Assembly (NCBI GenBank): GCA_013180625.2
Contig: SNVD02006942.1
Coordinates: 930,001-994,000 of the forward strand
DNA: 64,000 nucleotides
Origin: Boswellia sacra
Lineage: Eukaryota; Streptophyta; Magnoliopsida; Sapindales; Burseraceae
Reading direction: 5' to 3'
Part shown: in pieces, positions 1 through 13,800 of the stretch
Position numbering within the stretch: the first letter of the stretch is position 1
Layout: every line of letters begins with the position of its first letter
The notes under the pieces: generated by a model
Seen by the model: the letters and a program-made list of their open reading frames with translations, nothing else
What the model was told of the DNA's origin: nothing
Databases searched by the model: none
Program-made: the position numbers and the translations under genes

Positions 1-2400
1 TTATCGTCTCCCCTATGGATGTATGTAATTGATATCAAACCACGTTAAATATAGTGTCTTTTTGTATGTGTGATTTACTTTTCACTAATTATCAATCTTG
101 GTGTCAAATATATTTTTGCATAATTTTTTACGGAGTTAAATTAGAATGGGATGAGATTTAGGTGGTGTTTATGCATGTATTTTGAGTTTTTTGTTTTCAA
201 AATTTGGTAAGAATATAAGATTGGTTCTAATTTTTTTTTAAGGGTTGATATTAATTTAAATGTATCAGTAAATGTCTTGTATGTTTTGTTAGATGCGACT
301 ATTAATTAAATTGTTAAATAGAATTTACTTTTTATCTCTTTAATTTATGAAGTTCTAAAAAAGGTTTATATATGGAGAGAGGGAGAATTTTTTTTATTAT
401 TAACAAAAGAAGATTTAAAAAAAAATTAAGCAAAACGATAAGATAAAGCTTTGTAATGTTACCTTGACAATTTTCTATAGATCACATGTCTCAACAAAGG
501 GTATTCAAATCTATGACAACTGGGTCAATATTGCTCATGTTAAGTTGCCGCTTTACCATAAACTTAATTTTGTAGATGTGAACTTAACTTTAGTATTACT
601 TAAGTCTCTAATATGTAAGTCATGATAAACTAAGCTTCTGTATAAATAGAATCATGCATTTGCTCAATTTATAGGAGCTCTCCACTCTTAAGAGTGAAGT
701 GAATCGAAGAAGAAAATCCTACATTATCTCATTATTGGCATAAGATCAAGTCACTACATTCACTGTCTCATGATAGCGTAGGAATGGGTCATACTCAAAT
801 CAATTTTAGAGAAATTTCTTTAATGTATGCATAAATTCCTATAAGATCAATTCACAGATTTTGAAAATAACATGAAGGTTACCTATCACTATCCGAATCT
901 TATATCTGTGACATTAATTTTAGCTAATCATTTAATATTGTTATATAACGATTAGAAAGTTTATGAGTGTTGTTAAAAATAACCACTAATTAACTTCTTA
1001 CTCACATTAATTCTAATATAGCATTGACTATCAATATTTACTGTCAAAAATTAAAGTTAATAGCTTAACCTATAACAAAATAATGCAATTAAATAAGCCT
1101 TTCATAGAGTAAAATAGAGTAAACATACTTTTTCTTGAATCGACTGTATGTAACATAAATGAAAATATTACAACAAAAAGTTAAGGTTCATATTTTAGGA
1201 TTTCTTAAGGGTTTATGTGAATGAATATGGATTCGATCAGTTACTTAAATTTTAGGAGAAGAATTTTACTAGTTATATTTTACTACAGAAAATAGCACAT
1301 CTACATAAATGTAAAAAATTACTTGTTATTTTAATTTCACTTCAAATTAAATTTAACATTCCTAACAGGTTTGGATTTAGCCATTCAGTATGTATATAAA
1401 CAGTTCACAAATTTTACAGGTATTTAAAGTATGAAAAGGCTAGAGTTGGAGCAGAATCTACTGTAGTTACTAGTTACTCCAGAGTAGCTAGTTTGGAAGA
1501 TATTCTTTCTTAAGATGGTGATATATATCTTAAGAATAAGTTCTGAACATTACAAAAGAATGAATACAAAACTTTATTATTATTAATTTAACCATAACTT
1601 ATTATCACAAGATTCAGATCAATGTAGTGACCGATTTCTTGAGTTGATCTTTCAAGGACATAAAATAGAAGTGAATGATTAATTATCACTAACTAGCTAC
1701 CTAGAACTTACAACCTGAAGCAGGGGAAATAGCCTGGGTTTGTTGTGACATGTCATCTCTATCACTAAAAATTTTGTCGACAACCGTTGTATGTGCAGTT
1801 AGTCTATGAAAAATTACCACATCAGCACACATATATATGGGGCGCACGACCTGATAGGCTAGCTACACATACAAAAGCTGTAGGACAGATTTTCTCATTT
1901 ACCACTCTTTGTTCAACATTGTTTAATGTTACTTATATGAATCAGAAGGGATCCTTATTCTATTTACATAAATACGACTTTGTTTTTCATAAGCAATAAA
2001 AAAATTTAAAAAAAATGATAGTGAAGCATTTCAGAATCTCAGAGAACAGGAACATAAGCAATACACATTTGCAGGAAAGTAAGACACTGAAAAAATTTAT
2101 ACACATATTTTTATAACATGCACATTCCCATCGGTTTGCTTAGCATAAAATGGTAATTGGGGAAGCTTTCACCGGGTTACAAAGGAAAATTGACAGAATC
2201 ATTTCAGAAGTATTGCCCTAGACATTTGAGAATTATTCAATTTTGAGTAATAAGTATAACGAAAGTGAAAAAGCTTTACTTTCTTTTGTCTTCGAAGCTA
2301 GTTATTACAAGCCTCTTCTAGAAGGTTAAGCAAGCATAAAAATCAGACACAAAATACTGAACTCGTGATCCTTCTTCTTATCTAATTTCTTTCTAAGTGT
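1..2400. other. AT-rich intergenic stretch, nothing recognised
   Basis: No long ATG-started reading frame, RNA gene or clear repeat could be seen. The only frame of note (about 1787-1999) starts at TTG and has no family resemblance. Bases about 160-240 weakly resemble one end of the 178-bp MITE family found at 20.9 and 57.4 kb, but the match is too poor to call. Confidence 0.5.
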
Positions 2401-2692
2401 TTAAGGAGATGATGACATTTATATTTTAACTTGAGATTTGCTTTTTATTATCTTTATTCATTAATATATCTTTTGTAGTCACCAATCATATTTTTCTATA
2501 AAAGATAGGCTAAGAAGAGGATCCTAATTCAAATATGAAGTAGAATAATCATTTCTTAAGCTTAACTTTATTTTGAGCTTATAAGAAAATGTAATTGGTG
2601 GCCAGAAAAGATCAGTTAATGAAGAGAAATAGTAAAAACAAATCTTAATAACCATCTATAAAAATTAAAATCCGCTTGTCATCATCTCCTTA
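2401..2692. mobile_element. Tourist-like MITE (PIF/Harbinger type)
   Basis: The two ends are inverted copies of AGGAGATGATGAC (2404-2416 and about 2677-2689), and the match continues more loosely inward for about 60 bases. TTA flanks the element on both sides (2401-2403 and 2690-2692), the 3-bp target duplication expected of PIF/Harbinger MITEs. The element is about 286 bp, AT-rich, has no reading frame, and would fold into a hairpin. Assignment rests on end structure and TSD only. Confidence 0.65.
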
Positions 2693-4373
2693 AAAGCTTA
2701 GAGTTAAAGAATTAAGACATCAAAAAGATCCGAATTCAATTTGAAAATACCACAAACTTCACTTAAGACTTCTACTCTAATCAATCCGTATGTACGCTAT
2801 ATCTATCTACCAAACCTAAAACATCTTAACTTAAGAGGTAACCTTTGATCTTAAAGTTTGTTGAAAACCTATCTCTTTCCAACAATTTGATGACTTGCAA
2901 GTTAAGCAGAAGTGACCAGTACTATATATATGGTCACAAAGACGTACCATGCTCCAAGTGCCTACTAGATTAGATATGTAATCTGAATTGTGTTACTTAA
3001 ACAAAATTTTAATTAGGATCAGAACCCGTCTCCAAATTAAGCATGACAATTAATAGTGAAATACCACAGTTTTATTATCTGTGTAACTTTTATTTATTAG
3101 TGAATAGTAAATCATATGTTCCAAATTTTCTAAAAGATGTGAACATGTTAAACTGAGACTTAAATATGTATAAAAGGAAAAAAAATAAGCTCATCCTAAA
3201 TTGAACTTCGAATTATTACGACGAATTCAAGTTATAAGTTACAAGAAGAGTATTATACTTCAAAAATTATTACACTCAAATTTTATCATAAATGATCAAA
3301 AGTCAAATGACGTAGCATTACTGTATTACTTCATCATCCATTTAACAAATATCACATCAATAAAGACATCATTAATGATAAAATTTGGGATAAATTTTTA
3401 TAAACTATTATTCATTGGAATAATAAGTAGTCAGGTTGGGCATGCTTCAAATATGGTGATAAAAGATTGAAGAGACTTCATTACTGACAAGCCTAAACAA
3501 GTAAACATGTCAATGATTCCTTATCCGTAGCGTAAACAATTCATCAGAATTTAGAAAGCCTACAATCAAAACAATCCTCTGATATTAATTGATCCGTCAA
3601 ACGAATCAAAGGAATTAATAACAGTGAGTGATACCTTGCTGCCGATATCCACAAATGAATAACAATTAATTTATTTTAATTTACTTAAAGAGTAATAGAT
3701 CAAATCAAACCAAAGATATATAAACTCCAGTCAAACACCTGACCAGCTGTTCTAAGTAGTAACTGTTACCTGAGTTGTTGATATCTAAACGAAATCCATT
3801 TATATCACAAACGTTCCAGTGTTCTGATTGCCGGCACACCTGCAAACTCTTGCTCCGTCCTATCTCTTATGTATGTTGCCAATTAAATGCTAGCTAGGCT
3901 TTCCTGCTTTGCTTTTTGAGACTGACTTGGGTTACAAAATCATAATATATAATATACAATAATTTTAGATATACAACAAACTTAAACAACCAAACCCATA
4001 TAACCTAATTTGGCGTAAAATTATTAAATAGGTTGATTCTATTTTCTTTTTTACCCACCTAATAAATTTCTGTCACAGCAGGTTGTAATCTAAAAATAGT
4101 TCTGAAAGTTTGCAGCACCACGAGAGTAATTAAAGTTAAGATTACCATAGTTATAAAGAGATAAATGCTGTTTTTGCAATTCTATTTTGCAATATTACTT
4201 GTAAGGAAGCAAAGATATGTTAGCCCTCCAGATAAGACAAAATGAGGACTAGACATATTATCTGATTCTTGATTTCTAGCTAGTAATAAATCTCTATTAT
4301 CTTATTTTATTATCCATATATCTTGTTATTAAGTTGGGTTCTTTGTGACATATTATATTCTAAGTTCATCTCT
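2693..4373. other. intergenic, nothing recognised
   Basis: AT-rich sequence without a convincing gene. An 89-codon open frame at 3201-3470 begins with TTG, not ATG, has no recognisable domain and sits in sequence of ordinary intergenic composition, so it is not called. Confidence 0.45.
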
Positions 4374-5552
4374 CTCTCAACTAGAGATGGCAAAACAATC
4401 CGATCGAGACCGGGGCCCTAAAAAATCCGGTCATACGGGACCGGGGAATTACCCCAAAAAATTGACATAATTGGCCGGGGCCGGGGTACGATTTTTCTGT
4501 CCGACCGCAGCTGGGTCGGGATCGGGACAACGATGCCAAGATCGGGGAGCCGGAATTGAATCCGGGGTGCATAATTAAATTATAAAATTATATCAATTTA
4601 ATATATCAAATTTGTATTCTTAAATATAACTCCTTAAACGACATTCTCTATTGTCTACAATTCACTTGCCATTTGCTTCAACCTGCAAATACAAGGCTGT
4701 TATAGTTAAATATGATGCAAAAAGACAAAAAAACAAAGCTTTAACAAGCAACCTACCAAAACGCTCGACAAAACTCGACGAGCTCGATAGCGCTCGACAC
4801 GACTCGACATGTAAGTGTCGAGTATCGGATTCATCATCCGACACTCGATGTCTTCGAAATTAGACTGATATCGAGTATCGATTGTAAATTCGACACGACT
4901 CGACATGTAAATGTCGAGTGTCAGATGATCGTGTCGAGCACTATCGAGCACGTTGAGTTTTGTAGAGCGTTTTAGCATGTTACTTGTTTTAGCTTTATTT
5001 TTTTGTCTTTTTGCATCATATTTCACTATAACGGCCTTGTATAGTTAAATATGATGCATGATGTCGGATTTCATAATGTTGAGTGTTGTATTCCGTCGAG
5101 TGTTGGATTTTATATTGTCACAAATTAAATTTGGTATATTTTTATTGTCGTGAGTTGTTTACCTTGATGTGTTTATTATTGTTATCGCCATGTACTTGTT
5201 GATTTTGTTTGTTGGTGATTTGGTAGTGTTTACTTGAAACATTAGACATGTCGGATGAACCATGTATTCAACACTCGACATGACAGATGAAAGCTAGTGT
5301 CGAGTGTTGGATGCATCATCCGACACTCGATGTCTTCAAAAATAAACTGATATCGAGTGTCGGATACACAACCCGAGTTTTAATCCCGGGTTATTAGAAA
5401 ACTCGGACCCGCCTGGGATACCCCGGCCCTGGCCCCGAAAACAAAATTTCAAGAAATTTCTTGGGACCGAGTTTTACAATTGATGGCCATGGCCAAGGCC
5501 GAAGACCACCGGCACCGGCCCAGGCCCTAGATTTTGCCATCCCTCTCTCAAC
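4374..5552. mobile_element. non-autonomous hAT element with internal hairpin
   Basis: The body (4382-5544, 1,163 bp) begins TAGAGATGGCAAAA and ends with the near-inverse TTTTGCCATCCCT. The same 8 bases, CTCTCAAC, flank it at 4374-4381 and 5545-5552, an 8-bp target duplication as hAT elements make. The ends are GC-rich (CCGGGGCC-type runs) against an AT-rich background. No transposase frame is present. The middle holds a 113-bp inverted repeat (about 4690-4802 against 4929-5041) and several copies of a TCGAGTGTCGGAT-like motif, two of them in a direct repeat of about 47 bp (about 4831-4877 and 5313-5363). Reading frames of 60-106 codons here are by-products of the inverted repeat: both arms encode nearly the same Lys-rich peptide on opposite strands. 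Confidence 0.85.
4690..5041. repeat. 113-bp internal inverted repeat with structured loop
   Basis: Bases 4690-4802 pair with 5041-4929 with roughly 10-12 percent mismatch. The loop of about 126 bases has its own palindromes built on CTCGACA...TGTCGAG. A transcript would form a long dsRNA-like stem. It lies wholly inside the hAT element. Confidence 0.85.
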
Positions 5553-7390
5553 CGAGTTGATCTTTGAGTATGCAATTTCCAGAAACCCAAGATCCATGAG
5601 CAGGCTTAATTAATTATATCATTTTGCCCTAAGTTCCACAGATGAATATATGCTCATCGATGGAAAAGAATCCGGGAGCCGCCCTCGTTCTTAACATGCA
5701 GCTAGCAAGCAGGAAGTCAGAGTGTGTCACTTTCTGGTCTACTAAGCATTTATATCAGATTAAGAACTCTATGAAAGGCATCAACAACATCTAGCTTTTA
5801 TACAAATATAGTGCTGTCTAATTTCTCTTTATGAATAAAAATGAAGAGAGAAGGATCTACGGATCTAGACCGTAATTGAATTCCTTGCTGTCTTATATGT
5901 TTTTATATGCATCTTAAGTACCCTTATCAGATGGGGATATGTATGAGGACTCTCAGATGATGCGATCATGTTAAAATTTGGCTCTAGAAGTACAGTTTTT
6001 GCAATCTTTTCGTTCACGTTGGCCACAAATGCACAGAAAAATATATAAAAATATATGCATAAAGTTAAGAAACAGTCGTGTAAGCAGGGAGAGAATGTTT
6101 GAATACACCTTCAAAAGCCCTATAATGCGGAAGAAGTAATTAATAATAATATTACCTTTTTCAAGCCGCTTGTTCATCGATCGATCTATGTATATGAGTC
6201 CAATAAATCTTGAAAACTCTTTTCAGCAGTACTTAAATATATGCCTACAAAGGAAAAGCACAAGTAAATCTTTACTATAACTCACCGCACGCACAAACAC
6301 AGACAAAGAACGAATAAGAACAGTAATAATAATAATAATAATAATAACAATAAAAAATCATGTATGCAAAGGAAGAAAGAGAGGAAGAAAAGATGTACAA
6401 GTTGTTGATTGATGGTATCAATCACTCAAAACAGAAAGAGAGAGTATTAAACTGTTGATTGTATCTATATCACATACTGAGAGTCCAAAATAACCAAAAT
6501 GGCATTTGTCTGCAGCTCCACCTGCATCTCCTTGCTTGATTATATATCGTCCTGACCTTTACTATTTCAAGCTAAAACTTTTTTTGAAAAAAAAACTGTA
6601 AAGGATTTTGTGCGGTTTGGTTTTTTGATCAGAAGTTCAGAACCATATAAACACAAAAAGATGCAGGTGCAAATGCAGATAAAGGCTACATCTTGGACTT
6701 GGCCTGCCGTACTGATATCCTAGCCGCTCCATAGCCAAATCTAGCAGAGAACGAGCTAGCTGGCTAGTTGGCTAATTAAAAAAAAAAAAAGAATTCTTTT
6801 TTCTTGGTAAACACACAATTTCTAGCTTAGCTAGGTAGCCGGCAACTCTCTGAGGACTGACGGCTGACGACTTCCAAAGTGTTAGGAAGAACTGAAGAGA
6901 GGAGAGGTCAACCGTCAACATTTTCATGTTTTAGAGAGCAGAAGAGAGAAGATAAGGGTTTTGTGTTGTGTTTCGACGATATAATAATAATCACAGAGAG
7001 AAGATACATGTTGTTTGTTGATTTGCGATTGTAATCGTCTCTGTTGGTATCGTAAGCTGGGCCATGGTGAGGGGCCAAGTGTGGAAAGCCACCTAGCACG
7101 TGGGATTTGGAGAAAGAGCAAATGGGAACGTGAAACGTGTCATAAGAAATCTGACAACTCAATTGAAATGACCGTTTAACCGCGTGAGAATGGCATATTT
7201 TGATATATTTTGATACATCAGCTGTATTCTAGCTACTCCTCCCGCTGATATTGGAATGGTAGTCTTTGAACTTTGAATAAAAAGAGGCTTGTGTTCAGAC
7301 TTTTGAGTGTTGAGAGTTCTTTATTAGTCACTCTCAGAAATGAAACTCCAGCTAAGCTGTCAGTGGGATCTGACCTCTCTCACTCTCCTC
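5553..7390. other. intergenic, with AAT microsatellite
   Basis: No gene recognised. An (AAT)n run is at about 6324-6347. The stretch 6.8-7.2 kb is less AT-rich and purine-rich in places, but the overlapping frames there (6908-7162) start at TTG and resemble nothing known. Confidence 0.4.
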
Positions 7391-7393
7391 ATC

Positions 7394-7606
7394 AATACAT
7401 CAATTTTTCTTTAATCGACGAAGTAAAAATTATAAATATATATATATAAATTATAAATAAATATATAAAAATCATATTTATAATTTTTATATACTTATTT
7501 ATAATATTTATATATTTATTAATAATATTTATACGTTTACTTATAATTTTTATATAAATTTAAAAATTAAAATACCGATACATCAAATCTATTATAACCA
7601 TACCCC
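7394..7606. mobile_element. AT-rich MITE, copy A
   Basis: This block is over 85 percent A+T and made of repeated ATTTATAATTTTTATA-like units. Its right end (GATACATCAAATC region, about 7575-7605) matches the ends of two further copies at 33.0 and 33.6 kb. The left end carries a poor inverse of the same motif (ATACATCAATTTTT, about 7395). Superfamily unknown. Confidence 0.55.
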
Positions 7607-10138
7607 TCTCCTCTCATATCGAGACACTCTTCCTCCTGAGTCTCTACTATCTTACCTAAACCTATCCCTTGTTTAACTCGTCTTAATTTACCGTCCACTT
7701 ATACTTTTGCCTGTACCTACCTAGTAATATATAAAATACTCGCATATATAATAAGTTAATAACTAAGCTCAGTCGTTATTTCCCCATATTTAAATAAGCT
7801 GAAAATGTACTTGTTCTTTACTTGACTATTAGGATCATATAATTCGAATAATACTAACAATACTCTCTTCTTTACGCTTTTTCTTACTCTTTAGTTTCGT
7901 ATGTGTTGACATGTATCCTTGAACTTTAATATCATTATCAACACACCCATAACTCACTTGTGGTTACTCTAATTTAATGAAGTTTTTATGGATACATGCT
8001 AAGATCAAAAGTAAAGAGTGAGAAAAAAAGTACTGCTAACACTCCTTTTCGCATACTTAACACCTTGATCCACTATCAAAATATTGTTCAGCTTTCATGC
8101 AACTGTCATTCATCTAAACTGTACCATGCTAGATTAAGGGCTTATAGAATCTTCAACTAATTCTACCTCTCATTGTAAATAGTATGTACAATTATATAAA
8201 AGATTGCGTATGTAACCACTGTACGAAAAACTCTCATTGTTTTCTACGCTAGTTATCCATGGCATTACTCATGCTAATTAACTATATTGGCTTCGCTGCA
8301 TGCCGACGTCTTGCTGTTGCTTGCAACTAAATTTTGACTAATACAAATAGGTAAGTTAATGACTCTTATTACAGCATTACATTTGACAATAGCTTGCTCA
8401 AATAATTTTCGTAGAAAATAGAGCCAGGTGGGTCATGATCGATCGATCGATCAATATGTATCGTATCATCATGGTCCTGACTTCTGAAAATATGAACATG
8501 GCCAGCATATCGTCCAAAAAAAAATGTAATCTTCAGTACTAAGAACAGATCTGTCCAAAATGCTAACATGGAAGCTCTACGCGCGCGCGCGTACACACAA
8601 ATACACGTCACACAAAAACACATATCTATCAAAAAATTGTGAAACTTATACACATGGAAATAGAAGCCACACACATACACACACACACACAAAACATATA
8701 TCTATCAAAAAAATTGTGAAACTTATAAACACGGGAAAAGAATTGTGATTTGTGAGTACTCTGGATATTTTTTCATTGGATTAGACGTTAAGAGATGTCA
8801 TTCAAATTCATTTCTATTTTTGAATTCTTATCTTACCCCGTGAGTCTACATATAAATAGATCACGAATAATATTAAATTTATAAGATTCATATAACACAT
8901 ATTATACAATATAATGAAGACACTTATATTATTAAAATTTATTAAAAAATAAAAATAAATTAAAAAAATTACATAATCAATAAGATTTTATCTTTTAAAA
9001 TATCATAATATATTATAAAATTTATATTATATAAATATTATAAATCTAATATTATTTATAGATAACGATGAATTTCTGTAGCTATCAATTTCTATCACGC
9101 GACTTCACGTGCACACAAAACTCTGGGCATCTTCAGATTCGCCAGGGGTAGAATTAAAAGAGATAAGGGGAAAGAATTAATCGTACGGCAGTCATCGTTA
9201 ACATAATTTAGCAATTCACGCGCAACAATCGTCCATTATTGTTATATATATTCCTCGACAATATTTGAAATAAGTAATTGGGCGGACGGGCTTTGAGAGG
9301 GCCATAGCCATATGTAGAATCAATCGGTCGCAAAGAACCCTACAAATTGGAGGGCCAACTTGTCCATTGAAGCTGATATATTTGTTTTATCTTGGTTGAT
9401 CTGCCCAAAATGGGCCCTAGGCCGTGAAGCCTCAAACACTTGCAGCTGGCCCTGATGGCTGTTTGAGTTGAGACCCACACGCGCAAAATTGTTGTTGATA
9501 AGCCTCATTCTTTTTTTTTTCTTTTTTTTTTTTTTCCTATCGCTTCTAGATGCTAATCTTTTTCTCATATCAAGGAATGCTTTTCAAAATAATCTGTTAT
9601 TGTTATTGTTGTTATTAGTAGTATTGAGATTCTCTTACAAATTTTAGAAAAGAAATTGTTAGTTATTTAATTCCCTAATTTATTATCATTTTGTAGGGAA
9701 TTTATCGTCATTATCCATGCGTGATAATGTCAAATCACTTGAGATGAGAATGGAGAAGAAAATACAATTTGGTTATGGGTAAGTTCGAAAAGGTATCAAT
9801 AGAGCTAAAACTAATCACGGAATGATCCGTAAAAGAATGGTTTATATGACCCAAATCCACTTGTTTAATAGCCTTCTTATTCAATTCTTTCTTTCAAGTG
9901 CTCTTAATATCTCCCACCAGTTTGTTTAATTATCTTATCTATGATCTAGCTTTCTTCTTTAGTTGCAACTTCACACTTCCGTAAGCTGGTGTACGGATGG
10001 GCTTTTTAACAACTAGGTGAGGAATGTCTATGAGTTAGAACAGCACTTTGTTAAGCGGGCTCCGAAAGGCCAGTTCACTTTTGGGCTTGAGAAAAACAAA
10101 TTAAAGAGATAAAACGAATAATAGAATAATAATAATAG
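7607..10138. other. intergenic, with short simple repeats
   Basis: No gene recognised. It holds a (GATC)n run near 8436-8453, a (GC)n run near 8580-8591, and a (CA)n run near 8678-8692. The segment about 8601-8655 is partly repeated at 8680-8730 (CATATCTATCAAAAAA followed by TTGTGAAACTTATA), a local tandem duplication of about 75 bp around the CA run. A poly-T tract lies at about 9511-9535. Confidence 0.45.
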
Positions 10139-10880
10139 AATAGTAGTTCTATTTAAACTCTATTTTTTAACTTATTAGACTCCATTTTTATTTTTTATTT
10201 TTTGACAATCTTACCCTTAAAAAAATTTGTAAAAGAAATTTTCCTCATTGCTGAGTTTGTTGTTCGGTGACTAAGAATCTGTAGGAAAAAATTTAAGGAT
10301 AAGCAGGAGGGATTGATAATTTGACACCCATGTTTCTTCTAAATTTGTTTGTCTCTGGCTTACTTTGCTTTATCCTTGCTTTCTCGTTTCTAGCAATAGC
10401 TCGAGAAGTAGTTTCATAGGCTAAAAATTGTAAAAATCGAAACTGTTGTTATACTTGGAAGATCCAAGTTTTCTGGGCCTGCAGGTTCCAAGTAATGGCT
10501 CCCGCATATTCACTCAATAGGTTAGTTGAGGTAATTATTGTAAAATTAGTAATTATTACTGATAATTTTTATAAATATTGTTCCTTCTCCATCTAAAAGT
10601 TTGGCTATACGGATTTTGCAAAGGATATGAGGGGACAGAGCCATGAAAGTCTTAAGGAAAGTAATTGAAGAAGCATTAGTTTATCTGTTATTTCGTTAAA
10701 AACTGAAAACTAAAAGCTTCTTGTAATTAAAAAATAAAATAAATAAATAATAAAGATAATTTTGGAATTAATTAGGGCCTATTGAGAAATTAATGTCAAA
10801 TTTAAAATTTATAGTGGGATAAATTTAGAAATGGGGTCTATTGAGTTAACAAAAAAAAGGGGCTTAATAGAACCACTCAT
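10139..10880. mobile_element. long terminal-inverted-repeat DNA element
   Basis: The left end (AGTAGTTCTATTTAAACTC from 10142, continuing with ACTCCATTTTT to about 10195) is the imperfect inverse of the right end (about 10815-10877, ending AATAGAACCACTC). The inverted repeats run about 60-70 bp, which suggests a Mutator-like or foldback element. I could not find a convincing target duplication. The interior (about 10250-10640) is less AT-rich and could be captured host sequence; no reading frame longer than 60 codons is present. Confidence 0.55.
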
Positions 10881-13800
10881 TTACATAACGCTCAACTTCA
10901 AATATTACACGGATCTTCACCAAGTTATGCTAATCGTATAAATTTTATGTACAAATTCTTGCATATAAATTATAAATTGATATGTCATAAAGTGATTAGA
11001 ATAATAGATATGTAAAATCAATTTATTTAATAAAGGATGATGATGTGTGAATAAATGAGTAATGCTATATCAGTTTGTAAATATGAGTTTGTATATATAA
11101 TTTGTAAGAGTAATATTCCTAAATGAATTCAATGAATAATGACGGTGTTCACATGAAAAAATATGAAAAAATTACGATTTAATTAATTCAAGCACATGCA
11201 AGGTCTGTCTGGTTAAAAAACTTGAGAAACGGAATCATTGATATATAGATCAAAATCTTCTGTACATATCAAAGTTTTATAATATTAATATTTATAAATG
11301 ACAACCTTATGGACTGACTAGATCGAGAAAATGAATTGAAGCCGATGACAATCTTCGTCCACATTCGATTGTTTTCCACCCATAAATTAATGGGGAAAAG
11401 TCTTCCTTCAGGAATGACGAAGTCAAAATGTAAACAGCAGGCTAGCCCTCTCAATTTTCTACCGAAAAGAAAAGATATCTATCCACGTCCAATTAATGTC
11501 GAGAAATAATTGCAGGAAATTGTATGCCAACACCATTCATTAGTGAAGCATCTTCTACGCCATAATGATGAGAATATTGACTTGTAATTTCTTGGAATTG
11601 AACATCACTTGGAATCGCAATTACCAAACCATTCCAGAGATGTGACTCCAAAGAAATGACTTGCGAAGAAAGAAAAGGGAATTAACCATTGAATGACGTC
11701 AAGTCAATAATTGCTTAATGGGGAATTTTTATGTAGTTAATTTCTTACCGACAAGTTGCAGCCATTACCGTAGATTATTTGCAGGTCATTTAGTAATGTA
11801 GTAATGTTTCTTTCTTCAATTTGGATCTCTTAATTATGAAAACTGAGAAGCAGGTATATAAAAATTATTAAACGTACAGGTACAGATCCTATCGAACAAT
11901 AGATTCGTAACATGAGGAGTTATGACTCTGACATAATAAATAAAAAAAATTAATTATAGCTTCCAACCTAATAAATTTCTCCCCCCACGGACGCTTGCAG
12001 CATAAAATGAAGCTCACAGTCATCCAACATGTATACATGCAACGATTCCAACAACACTTCTCGCTTTTAAAGTCAATTTTGTTCGAAAGACTGCCCTTTT
12101 GACTACAATAATCTAATCAAATGCTAATTAATATATAAATTTTACGTACAGGCAACATGCACACGTTCAAGCAACAATTGAATGGTCTCATTTTTACTTT
12201 CTGGGAAGAATAGAGGCCAGGAAGGAGAAAATAACAGTGGAATTGCTGCTGAGATGATAATTAGTTGAATAAAGTTGGTGCTTGGCTTGTATTATTTTCT
12301 CAACCTAACTTTTCTCTTACTAATTTGGTTGTAAAGGTAAAGGGCGACCTTAACCTTCGAAATAGGAAAAATAAAACAAAGAAAAGCAAGTAATGTGAGA
12401 ATGCTCATTATAATGTCTGCTTTCTAATTCACTTTCTGGGTCTTTCATTCTGACTTTCCTTTCTTTTGCGGTGTTCCATGCTATGAAAAAGGCGAATAAA
12501 GATTAAGGAGTGAAGTCTTGACGATGAACTTTGGAAAATAATACTAATAATTGTCTTAAAAGCTCCTTTCATTGCTTTTGCTTTATCGCCTTGTTCACCA
12601 AGCCGTTCATATGCACCTCAAATCTACAATTTAACGTTGAATAAATCCTCATAAACTTTCCCAAATCAATGGATTTAACAAGCCTAGATAGCTATGGAAT
12701 ATATATCCTTTCTAGCAAGTAATGATCACAATTTTGACTTGGTTATTCGTTTCTTACGATGGTTTTGACTTGTCATGTACGAAGAGCAATCAAAAGAAAC
12801 TTGAACAAGAGGTAGATAATATATATCAATCATGATCGCTCCAAGAAATTAATACTTTACAATAGCCAATAAAAATTATTCGGTCAATATATATAATATA
12901 GATAATATCTGCTATATATCCTGATTCTATCAATAACTATCAATATATGTAGCATTATTGACTTTAATGTACTGTCAACTATTACTAGTCATCTGAGATA
13001 ATAGATTTTTAAGGTTAGAAAATCATATCAAATAGGATGGAATCTGAATTGTTTTAAGCTCAATCAATATGTTAGGCTTTTAGAACAAATATTAACATTA
13101 AAATACAGAAAATACATCTCGTGATTCAATAACATGCGATATATATATATATTGGAAATGATTTTTGACAATACATATATAACTCATTGACTCAAGCTGC
13201 GAAGAAATGCATTTTGTAAGGTGCACTCAACACACGTTGCGAAACACCTGTTTTTGTATCCTAATTTTAGTGTAGTGATCAAATAATTAGGCTTAATTTG
13301 CAATGTATATAGTCTCTTGCTGTCAAATGTTATGCTTTATATTAATTTTTAACGAACGACAAGTGTTATTGGGTCAAATCCTAATTAATTTTAAAAAAAT
13401 CGAAAAAGCTAAGAGAGAAATTGAGTTGGGTAATAAAGTTTATGTTATTGTCAGTTGAATTATACATGAATTATAATCAATATAATTAAGGTCAATCAAA
13501 TGATAAACCTCGTTGTTGATCCTTTTGAATCCAAAAAAACCGACATTTGCCAAGAAAGTCATCGACTCGTTCATTGATTAATGGGTGTGATTTATGTTGA
13601 TGGGAAAGAAACCTATAAGCTTTTCTGATTCTGAAAAAGAAATAAATCAAAACAACTATATGGGACCAAGAGAGGTTGGTCCCAACTTGCACGCCCTTTA
13701 ACTTTCTTTGCAATATTGCTTTATTTGGCTTTCTTTACTTTTGCCTTCTTTGCTATTCTTTGCACTGAAACCCAACCCACTTAATTGATTAATCATATTT

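Noticed and set aside
4651..5026. Overlapping 60-106-codon frames on both strands
   Set aside because: They arise from the inverted repeat in the hAT element; both arms give the same Lys-rich peptide. No start context or family supports a protein.
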